In this document: positions 26,426 to 36,142 of the stretch, piece by piece
Numbering within the stretch: the first letter of the stretch is position 1
How the letters are laid out: each line of letters starts with the position of its first letter
Assembly: GCF_020921035.1 (NCBI RefSeq)
Contig: NC_063159.1
Coordinates: forward strand, 9,340,501 to 9,404,500
Source: Rhodamnia argentea
Lineage: Eukaryota > Streptophyta > Magnoliopsida > Myrtales > Myrtaceae
DNA length: 64,000 nt
Reading direction: 5' to 3'
The notes under the pieces: generated by a model
Seen by the model: the letters and a program-made list of their open reading frames with translations, nothing else
Told to the model about the DNA's origin: nothing
Database searches by the model: none
Program-made: the position numbers and the translations under genes

Positions 26426-27300
26426 TTGAAGGGAAAAAGAAAAACCTTGCCCACCAAGTAAGGGAAAAAAAGATGCTAGAGTCCTATTAGATTGTGTTCA
26501 CTTGAGCAAGTCATGCCGTTCGCAATAGGTTGTAACTTAGATCACACGAGAATTGCAGCAAGTTTCAAAACCAACTCTTGAAATTGTTCACCTTCTGGAA
26601 TGGACAGTAAGACCAACTCTTCCTCAATCAAATAGCAAACACCCTGCACTACAAACACACAACAACAGTTTTCTTTCGCTTCAATCATAACATCATCAAA
26701 TCTCTAACAAGAACAAAAGTCAACTGCCTATCACTCCACCAATCAAAGATACGGCGGACATTTTGCAATCATTTCCACAAACGAAAGGCAATGAACACGA
26801 GCACTGGCCTCTTCGAGGTAAAACAAAACCCATCTCAAAAGTCATCCTCCTATGCACAAAAACAAAACACACCCCTTCGATTCACACCCCCCCCACCCCC
26901 AAAAAAAAAAAAAATGAATGACAAATCAGAGCATAAAATGTTCGGTCCAATCAACTTTCATACCTTCAATCGAGAAACTTCGTGCAAGAAATCCCAGAGA
27001 TACAGTCAAAATTCCGTGTCAATTTGACGTCAGGCGAACCGAAATCTGTAATCTTGGCCAGAGATACCGATCAAGAACGGGCGAAAGCCCTAACCCTTTT
27101 CGTTGCAGCAAATTTTGGGCACAATCCAAAACACCGACCTAAGTATCTCTGGATAACTTCCGCACCAGTCGTAGTGAATCCTCCAAACTCCGACACTTGT
27201 ACTAGGCACTGCAGGCCAGAAAAAGGTTCCGACAGAGCAAGCGCGAAATCTATAGAGAGAGGGAGACAGAGAGAGACAGAGACAGAGAGATTGCTAAATT
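26426..27300 (-). promoter_or_regulatory. NLP8 5' leader with probable leader intron and a 12-codon uORF
   Basis: On the minus strand a consensus donor follows GATTGAAG at 26964 (GTATGAAAG). A plausible acceptor lies at 26645-26644 (TTTGTAGTGCAG), giving a leader intron of about 320 bp that includes the A/C homopolymer tract near 26888-26914. Downstream of it a uORF runs 26514-26476 (ATG ACT TGC ... TAG, 12 codons) and ends about 50 nt before the main ATG. CT-rich sequence on the sense strand at about 27254-27295 may mark the core promoter. No cDNA is available to confirm. Confidence 0.45.
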
Positions 27301-29990
27301 AGGAAAACCCTAGGAAGGGGGTCGCGAAACTACTCGAGTGGAGGAGAGAGAGAGAGGGGGAAGGAGGAGGGAATTGGGCCATTGGCTGCCAAAAATGGAA
27401 AGGTCGTCGTCTGGGAGCAGTCAACGATGGGCTCTGTCTTTCTCTCTTCTCTGCTCTGAGTAAGCAGGCCATTCTTTGAAACGGAAAAGCTGCATGACGG
27501 TATCGAAATTGAAAGTTGGTAAAGCTGTTTACTTTCGGATCTGACACAGATGGAAATGCGTTCTCATTAGGACAGCTCGGCTCTCCCTTTGGATGGTTCG
27601 TGGTTTGCGAGCGCCGCCATGTCTGCGGGCGCCGCCATATCTGCTGCTAACGTGACGGGCATATTTATGCATTCTGAGCCGACTAGAAATTAACAGACGT
27701 GTATGTTCATCTAGTTCAATGTTCAATTTAGTGAGTTCCGGAACAACAACAACAACGTCTACGTGCTAGCTCTACCTAGTAAGATGTGGGATTCGACGAT
27801 GCGAGACACAAGAAGCTGACGATTGGGAGGAATTGCAGGGTTAAAATGCTGGAAACTAGTCCCCACCAAGATGATTCCCTAGATGTAGAACCCTGCCCCC
27901 GGAGAATAACCCGGAAGAAACTGAGGCGACGACTAGGTTAAGAACAACAATCGATGCCTAGACGACATTTTGGCTCAAAACAGATGTCAATAGTGTCAAT
28001 TCATGCTCTTTTCGAGGATAACAAAAAGCAGAAACTGCAAGTCATTGTACTAAGAGAAAAAAGGCGAAGTTGGTGCATCAACTGTCAACAGGCATCTCTG
28101 ATATCAGGCGATATTGATGAGGGTGTTAGTGCTTAAAGTGTAAGATAACATCTAGTCGAGTCCTACATCGGGTGGGAGAGACCTTCATATGCTATTCATA
28201 AGGAAACACTCACACTCTCAAATTATCACCATCCAAATGATTCATACTTAAAAACTCTTTTTAGAGTTTTAAGTCACATGGAGTTTGTCCGCAGGTAATT
28301 CTACCTTTGACGTCTTTTTTTCAAACATAAGGCTTACCCCTTTTAAGTACTTCTCAATCTTAAACGCATGAAACTTTCACTATGTCCATAATACCATTTA
28401 GGGAGGATCTCTCCTTCTTAAATCATTATTTATTCTCTTATTTTTCGGCTTAAAAAAAAGTTTCCACTCACCTATTTCTACTGTAATGTCATGAGAATGC
28501 ACATAGGCTCGTGGATTTCTATATAATTATTTGACAATTTTTCTTAAAATTTGGATAATGTATTGGATATTGACGGGATAGTGAAAAGCAACTTTTGACA
28601 TTTTAGGAATCCAAACGAATAAGTTCTTAATGAACACATCATGTTCGAATTATATCACATGTCTCACTTCGACGCGACATGATTGTAACATGATCATACA
28701 AATTGACAGCCCTATGACCCTTTTTGATTAACACATGCCTTTGTAAGTTAAACGTAGGAGGGTGCATAAAAACTCATTTCACAGAGGCATAGTCGGGGCT
28801 TTAAAAGTAGATTCAATGACTCATGTGCCATAAATATAGTAATATAATTCTTTAGGAGTAAGATTCACTTGCTCATATGATGTGAACTGACGCTCTTATT
28901 TACCAAAATTTACATCTATATGTAAATTTAATGAGGGTTTACATAGATCCCAATCTACGAAAAGGTATATTTGTCAACGCAAAAAGTTGTTCTCAATACA
29001 ATATGCCGGTTGGCTTTTTAATAGGGAATTGATCTCGTATCATCATTCGATCATAATAGAAGAATCACATTAAATCGTGTGAAATCACGTCGGATTGTAT
29101 TCAATCACTTCCTAACATTAAACATGTTAAGGGTCTTCAGAGAATAATAGAACCTTGTGGATTCGACAACCAGTCTAGATTCTTGTAATGAACATATCAA
29201 TAACTCTAAAGTTAGATGCAACTCGCAAAAAGGTTTCTTATAAAACTCTGTATATTGCATGTCAATTATACCATCAAAACAACATAGTCTTGTTGTCCCC
29301 CTTTAACCCGACTTTGCTTGCCTTGATATGGACCAATGAATACCATTATACAAGCATAAAGAAAGAGAGCCATCTAGCCCATGTTTATTGTTAAATATGT
29401 CATATCCGTCCTCATATTTTCACTATTTTTCTGATCACGTGCCCTATACTTCTCATTTCTCAAATAAGGTCATCTTACTTGCACATAAATTGTCTAATCA
29501 AGTCTCTCCGATATTAAATCCACCCTAATCATATCTGTCTATACATTGTACTTTTCCTAAAGTTTGTATTGACATAGCGAAGAATTGATCATCAAGCTTT
29601 CGAGTAGCTCTTTCAACTGCCGCCTAATCTCCCAACATGCTCAAGAACCGAGAGTCGTCTAGGGGCTAGACGGCCAGAGAGAGTTTGCTTATAAAAGAAG
29701 ATAGGCTGGTCAAACAAAAACAACACGCAACGGGCTCTCTGCTCTTAGTCACTAAGTAGTGCTATTCTGACCTCCTAAGGGCTCCACCTAGAACCATACT
29801 TCCTATAGCTAACTTGTATCCACTCCAATGGGAACGTGCAGCGCAAACAACCGTGAATTGCTATTTCGAATCCCTCGCTGGCCATTGAGGATTGAGTGGT
29901 AAGGCCACGATCTGTAGGGGAATGGATCACTCACTTTTTCATTAGAACAAGTGCACGAATGAAAACTCCAAAAATCACACATTCACCGCT
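27301..29990. other. Intergenic: NLP8 promoter then degraded repeat sequence
   Basis: 27301-27700 should contain the NLP8 promoter. Beyond it the sequence is AT-rich with no gene. Around 28140-28320 a block beginning TGTTAGTGCTTAAAGTG and containing CCTACATCGGGTGGGAGAG resembles sequence common in plant LTR retrotransposons, but I see no paired LTR or coding domain. Short frames in this interval are not protein-like. Confidence 0.4.
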
Positions 29991-29992
29991 TA

Positions 29993-30706
29993 TTAGAGGT
30001 GATCGGTTCCAGAGTGGATGGTTCCCACCCTAGACCGAGAATCCCGCTAAGGACCGGTTTCGCAAAATAAAAATTATGAACCACTTACTCGTTCTATGGA
30101 CCCATTCAAGAACCGAACCATCGGTCTGGTCTATTTTCTGGGTGGGTCCGTGGAACCAATCCTACCATGTACCGAGCACCAACATCACTTGCTATTTTTT
30201 TTTTTGACAAATTCATAGAAAAAATCACCTTTATTTTGAAGTGAGAAGTAAAATTGCTGAGACACAACCTATTTTTTAAGTAACTATTAATGAGACCCAA
30301 ACATTTTTCTCCACATTGAAAAACATTGGCTATTAATGCAATTTATTGGACAAACCAAGGTAAGTGCAAGATTGCATCTAATCCCTACAATTGGACTAAA
30401 CAAGTCTTTTTCCTCATGACATACGCTGAGCCTGTCCCATAAAGTGATCACCTCCAAAATAGAGAAATAGATAAAATTGGAAAAAAAAAACACACACACA
30501 CAGACACACATATTATATACATAGGTTCAGTCCGATTAGTCCGGGTGCGTCGTTCCCACCTAGAACCAGAATTGGACCAGTATCCGTTGGTTCCAACAAA
30601 TTGGAATTAGGAACCGAACCGGTACCCAATAGAAACCACTTAAAATGAGCCGGTTGAGAGTGGTCCAGTCCGATTAAGGTGGATCCCGGTGTTATTGCTC
30701 ACCTCT
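29993..30706. mobile_element. Non-autonomous TIR element, hAT-like (about 714 bp)
   Basis: The left end reads TAGAGGTGATCGGTTCC, and the right end is the reverse complement of TAGAGGTGAGCAATAAC. The first nine bases are identical. Both arms carry repeated GGTTC(C)/GAACCG and CCCACC-type motifs in a partly symmetric arrangement. The AGAGGTG end resembles hAT-type termini. Flanking 8-mers (CCGCTTAT and TCGCCTAC) match only partly, so the target duplication is uncertain. There is no transposase. Confidence 0.5.
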
Positions 30707-31148
30707 ATCGCCTACCTACCGATCATGTGGCACCAACGATATCTAGCTATGGTAAGGAAATTCGTACTGCTGCTTGCCCACTTTGCATTACAGTATCATC
30801 AATAGATAGGATAGTACTTTCAAGCACAAACATCAAATGTGGCAAGTAGGAGTACGGCAGTGAAAGAGCAAGACTTCCTTCGGGCACTGAAGGCAGGCCT
30901 TTGTCATGGTGAGTTATCCATTTGATCCCAATTTGATTATGTACATAGAAACGAAATATCAGTTTACTCAATCATTGAAATCAGAATTAGATTTGAGTAA
31001 CATTATTTACCCCCGAATTGCTATATTCTTTAGGTCATGCATATTTGGAGAAAAGTATTTGACGCACGATACAAAAATGCAGTGTAAGGTGCAATTGGGA
31101 AAGTACAAGGGCAGAAGAGTTTAGGATGCAACTGACATAATATAATGG

Positions 31149-31674
31149 GAAAATTTCAAATAAAGGCATGAAAGTGCCCTTATTTTTTCAAATAATGGCC
31201 TAAAGTGAGCTTTGTTTCAAGTAAGTACATGAAATGTCCTTGTTATTTCAAAAAATGATTTGACTTAGGGCATTTTCGTCAATTACTTTTTTGCCTTTTC
31301 TTTTCATTTTTGCTATTCTCTTTTTTTTTACTTTGCCAGGACCGGCAAGGGCTCATCGACTGCTAGCGACCTCGTCCGGGCCCTCACCTAGATCTGGTGA
31401 CCTCGCCCAAGCTTTTGGCAACGGCTGACCTCTCTTGTGGCCAGTGAGGGTTTGCCTTGCCTGGGTGTGGCCGGCCTTCGCCTAGGTGAGGCTCGCGACG
31501 ATTATGAGGCCAACTACCAGTAAAAAGGAAGGAAAAAAGAAATAAAAAATTAAAAAATTAAAAAGTGAAAGTGACGAAAATACCTTTATTCATGCCTTTT
31601 TTTGAAATAATGAGGGCGCTTGAGGCCTTTCTTTGAGAAAATATGGACATTTTAGGCCTTTATTCAAAATTTTC
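31149..31674. mobile_element. MITE, family A (AAATTTCAAATAAGG ends, GC-rich core)
   Basis: About 526 bp. The left arm GAAAATTTCAAATAAAGGC is inverted at the right end as GCCTTTATTCAAAATTTTC. The arms continue as diverged inverted units built on CAAATAAGG-CTNAAGTG-CCCTTATTTTTT. The centre (about 31340-31500) is GC-rich, with repeated CTCGCC/GGCGAGG-like words. Other copies lie at 34684, 46459 and 57522. No ORF of note. Confidence 0.65.
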
Positions 31675-33090
31675 TTTAAAATAAAATATGTCAAGTTGGC
31701 TCCGTTAAGGCGACGAGGACAAGTGTGAGCTGATGACTGGCCCGAAAGATGTTCACTGGATCATGGAATCTGTGGGCACGATGGACAGAAGGAGGTTGGA
31801 TTCTGAGGAATTTCTCCTCTGAATCATTGGATCAAAAGAGGAAAAAGTGGTCCGTTGGATCTTCATGCAAAACCCCTTTTTTTCCTTTTTTTGTCGTAAC
31901 TTACTGAAGTGGAAAGAGAGTTAAGCCGCAAAAATGATCAAATTTACATTAGATTAAGGAAAGTTACGGTGAGTAGGAAAAGTTATTGACCCAAAGGTTG
32001 CTATAACTCTATAAAGTTTAAGAAATTGAGATCCATTAGATATTTTACCGACAATAACACAAATGAAATTTATTATTTACTAAGGAAGATTATCATTATT
32101 GTGAAGTAAATTATTACGAATGATAATTTACAAAAAACTTAGGAGCGATAAAGAGAAATTATGCCGTCTAAAAACAAACCACAAAAGGTCATTTATAGAG
32201 AAACTAGTGAGTACGTAACTCAAAAGGTCATTTATAGAGAAACTAGTGAGCACGATTACGTAAGTCAAATAAAATGTGATCCATTAGGTAATTTACTTAA
32301 AACTGGAACATAAGTTTATAATTAACTTAGACAGGCTACTATTTCTTCGTGGATATATTATGAATCATAGACTTACATAATTGATGCTAATAAAAGGAAA
32401 ATCACGCCACATTAGGAAAAGTTGCGAAATAATAAGTAATAGGTAAAATAAAATAGAGTGAGGAAGGCTACGAATGCAAAAGTAAAATCACGACCCAATC
32501 AAGCAGTATCCAATCCCCTTTTTCTCGTACGGGACCGTAGAAGAACCCTAGTTTTTAATGCGTAGTTGAATCTCGACAACTGGTGTGATGAATATTTTTT
32601 TTCTTTGTAAAGCTCATGTCGCACGGTGTGATTTCGAAATTAGAGGACATGACGTTTGAGTAGGAGGGAAATTGATAGTTGACTTTTTGTAATTACGATG
32701 TCTTAACATCATGCGACTAATAATTTGGTCGGAATCTGGGTTGGCATTACAACGGTTTTTTTTTTTTTCTTAATTAGGAGAGACGAACCGAGTTGAACCT
32801 CACAGGTTGGCACCGACGTGACAAAGAGGAAAGTTTCCCTAGTTGACACTCGACACTAATTATAATTTTGAGATAATGCATGGGGTGTCATTTTCCGTTA
32901 GTCCATCACCTTCCATAGTTAGACAGCTGTAAAATAATTTATCTATACATACCGAATTATTAATTTTAGGCAACCTAATCTGCTGGCGATCTCTACTTAA
33001 TTTATCATTTGACTATAGTTTTAATTGATGGGAGTTGCCAAAAGCTTGCTCCATTACATAACGATGATGCAATGTAACTAGTCACTGTAT
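31675..33090. other. Intergenic AT-rich sequence with a 30-bp direct repeat
   Basis: No gene seen. A 30-bp identical direct repeat starts at 32182 and at 32221 (CAAAAGGTCATTTATAGAGA and onward), spaced 39 bp apart. Short T runs occur near 32758-32770. Confidence 0.5.
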
Positions 33091-33091
33091 A

Positions 33092-33520
33092 ATGGTCAAC
33101 GCTGTTGAGTTTTTTTTTTTTTTTTTTGGGTAGTTGTTGTGTGTGTGTGTGTGTGTGTGTGTGTGAGAGGTGTGGGGGGGGGGGTTGTATTTCGAATTTG
33201 TCTTTATATATATTCATCCTTTGAATAACCGAATAAGGGTCAATATTATAAAGGGTTAATATCACGAAAAACCGTAAACTAGTACACATATGATAAATTC
33301 ACTTCAACTTAATTTTTTTTAACCTAAAGAAATCCTTAAACTGGTACACATATGCAAATTTACACCAAGCTATTTTTCTAATTACTAAAAATCTTAAATT
33401 GGTACACCGATGACAAATCTACCACAAACTAATGGTCAACACGATTGACAGTACTTTGGTTTTTTGGTAGTATTTTGAATTTGTTTTTCTTTGAATAATG
33501 GTCGATATTCTAAAATAGTA
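33092..33520. repeat. Microsatellites plus three about 60-bp tandem units between duplicated flanks
   Basis: A T tract (33112-33127), a (GT)n run (about 33138-33164) and a G tract (about 33174-33184) are followed by three diverged units of about 60 bp (33245-33430). Each unit is of the form AAACTGGTACACATATGACAAATTTACC. The sequence before the units (AATGGTCAACGCTGTTGA and onward) recurs after them at about 33431-33520 (AATGGTCAACACGATTGA and onward). This suggests a local duplication or an insertion with copied flank. Confidence 0.6.
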
Positions 33521-33628
33521 TACTTGTCTCAGATCTCCATCAATCCTTGCCTTAAGGAAAATGAATACTCCATCAAATTCATTTGTTATCTCTTATTACT
33601 CTACTCTCTCTTCATTATTATATTATTA

Positions 33629-34256
33629 GGGTAACTGTACTAAAAGTCCAAAAATTTATCATGAAAATACAATTGAATTTTAAAATTTGTAAAAGGTGCA
33701 ATTAAATCCTAAAAATTGTCAAATTAGTGCAATCGAATCCTTCTGTTAACTCAATCTAACTTATCTAATAAACAATAAAGACATGGCTTAATTTAAAATC
33801 TTCTCCCTCCTACATGGTGCTGTGTGGCTAAAATATGAAATATAAGGTTAAAAAAACATCATTTTGGTTAAAATCTGATTTTTAATCCAAATTTCATTAA
33901 ACTTAACAAGTAAACTAAAATTAAAAGAATAAGATGGGTTTATGCCCCACCATCGCTTAGGAGGGCTTGCAGCTTGTTTTTTTAAGCTTAATTTTTAATG
34001 TAATTTAAATAACATTACAATAAAAATCATCTTTGGACCAAAACAATATCGTTTTAGCCACGTTATCATCACGCAAGAGGAAAAGATAATAAAAAAGTCA
34101 CTTTCAGTATTTTTCATTAGCCAAATTGGACGGCGGTAACGGAATGACTCGATTGCACTAATTTGATAAGTGTTTAGACTTGATTGCACTTTTTACATGT
34201 TTTAGGATTCAATTGTACTTTTGTACAAGTTTTATGACTTCTAATACACTTATCTC
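33629..34256. mobile_element. Foldback/MITE element with long inverted arms, family B
   Basis: About 628 bp. The left arm (GGGTAACTGTACTAAAAGTC, then AATACAATTGAATT and CAAATTAGTGCAATCGA) is matched in inverted orientation by the right arm (TCGATTGCACTAATTTG, AATTGTACTTTTGTAC, ATACACTTATCTC). The arms are about 120 bp each. TTATTA flanks the left end directly and lies one base beyond the right end. There is no coding capacity. Confidence 0.65.
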
Positions 34257-34683
34257 TTTATTATCTAATCATAACTCATTTGTACTTAAGAAGTATTTTT
34301 TGTTCTAGCAGAAAACCATAATTTTATTTTTTTTCCACGCTAGTTGGTAGATAAAAACTTTTACGTTTATTGAAATAATATAATATTCTTTGCATTATGT
34401 TGGTGAATTTTGTATCTTTACATTAATTAGTTGCTTTGTACTTTTGACAGTTAAGTTTATTTCTTTGTGAAGCTTTTACAACTAATTGTACGTTAAAACA
34501 CGTAGTAATTTATGGTTAAATGTCTCATGCCCCATTATAATTCCTTCCCTGCTGAACCAAAGACTATAACCGCAGCTTCGGCTCCTTTTGATTATTGGAA
34601 TCTTGGTTCTTGTCCATAGTAGTTCAGTTCAGCAATGCCCATAGTTCTCACACACTTGGATGCATGTTTGCATTAAGTTGCGA

Positions 34684-36060
34684 GAAAATTTCAAATAAGG
34701 GTCCGAAGTGACCCATTGTGTCAAAAAAGGGCTTGATCAAGAGTATTTTCGTCATTTGCTGTATTTTCGTCATTTACATCTCTTGATATTTTTTTTCCCT
34801 TATTTTTACCACCGACGAGGGCTAGGTGGCCTCGCCGGCCATAGGTGAGGTCACCCTCAAGCAGGTGTAGTTTTCACGAATTGTGCTAGGACCATGAAGA
34901 CTTTTGAGATGTGAATGCAAGCATGCCGAAGCGATATCATCCTCAGTCCCGTGTGGATTCGGTTTGGGTCGTGGCGCTGGTGACAGTGCTAATAAAGTTG
35001 ATGAAGAAACAGGATTAGCTGCCATCGAACAGAAGGCACACACGGTTTTGCGACATTAACAGTGTAACGGCAGATGAAGATTTCCCAGAAGTCATGCTGC
35101 TCAGGAAAGAAATGAATGGATTTATCATGAGCACGAGGAAGACTCCTCTCGAGAATGTTGACGATAACTGCACTCAATTTGCAAACAAGAGAAGTGATTC
35201 ACGAGTCATCCACAGACTAGATGATCTTCTCGGTTGTAAAATTTGTCGATCTGATAGTTTCCCTCTGCCAACTCGGACTCCTCAGAGGAAACAGTTTCTG
35301 TATATGTTCCATTTGTACCTTTACTTGCTTATGTATTCGCAAAGAAACCTGGAACTTCACAAAACTGACAAATAGAAAAGGCTCTGCTGATTCTGGAAGC
35401 AGCATCTTTGTCAAATCTGCAGCTGTTGTCATCCTTCTGACCACCCAATTATCCCGGGAGCAGAGACGAAGAGAAATCTGAGAGGGAAACGCACAATTAT
35501 ACGATGCCCGAAATTTGCCATCTGCAATATCAGACAGTAGACGAGGTCATTCTTCGACGTCTCCAGCATGCAGGGGACAAAGCTTCCACAGCTTTTGAGT
35601 CCAATTATCATTGCAAACAATGGAAAAGTTGGAGATCCAAGCATTGTCAACACAGTCCAATTACCATTGATCTAGCGCATATGATGAGGAGATAATATTT
35701 TCGGGGAATCGAGAGTTCATGGACATCCTCGATTAATTTTAGGACACCCTGTCACTAACTACGAATTATTACCCTCTTCTAGCACGATTCTAGTTGGTTG
35801 CTTGGAATAAAAAATCGAACTTTGAGATTTTATGCTTTTTGGGTTGCAAGATCTGTCGATCCTCCTCAATTCGGAAATTTCCCACGCGGATCTGATGCCT
35901 GATGGCACTCGAGCCAAGCCCGACAAGCTTGAAGAAACAGAGGATCTTGCCGGGACGTGACTAGACAACAAATTCTCAAATTTTCTGCTATACGATTCCC
36001 CGAAATGGTTTCCTACTCTACTACGGACGTGGGTCAACCCAGCCCAGGTCCCTCATCTCC
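34684..36060. other. Truncated family A MITE, then unassigned sequence before the BODYGUARD-like gene
   Basis: 34684 to about 34865 is one arm of a family A element (GAAAATTTCAAATAAGGG) running into the GC-rich core (GAGGGCTAGGTGGCCTCGCC) and then broken. The following kilobase is more complex in composition. A minus-strand frame at 34822-35043 (MAANPVSSSTLLALSPAP-like) and neighbouring frames could be remnants of a gene, but no spliced model of more than one exon is convincing. 35690-36060 should contain the promoter of the next gene. Confidence 0.4.
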
Positions 36061-36091
36061 ATTATCTCGTTGCTAGCCATTCGTTGTTCTC

Positions 36092-36093
<2 letters not shown>

Positions 36094-36138
<45 letters not shown>
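36094..36138 (+). repeat. (CT)n microsatellite in the 5' leader of the BODYGUARD-like gene
   Basis: About 45 bp of almost uninterrupted CT ends one base before ATG 36140. It is the longest simple repeat in any leader here. Pyrimidine-rich leaders are typical of plant core promoters and 5' UTRs. The length makes it likely to vary between individuals. Confidence 0.9.

Positions 36139-36139
<1 letters not shown>

Positions 36140-36142
<3 letters not shown>

Noticed and set aside
28140-28320. Possible solo LTR (ACATCGGGTGGGAGAG motif)
   Set aside because: Only the motif resembles LTR sequence. I could not find matching ends or a target duplication, so it is only mentioned in the intergenic entry.
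29860-29915. tRNA/SINE-like words (TTCGAATCCC and GAGTGGTAAGGCC)
   Set aside because: The B-box-like word precedes the A-box-like word, the wrong order for a pol III promoter, and no cloverleaf can be drawn.
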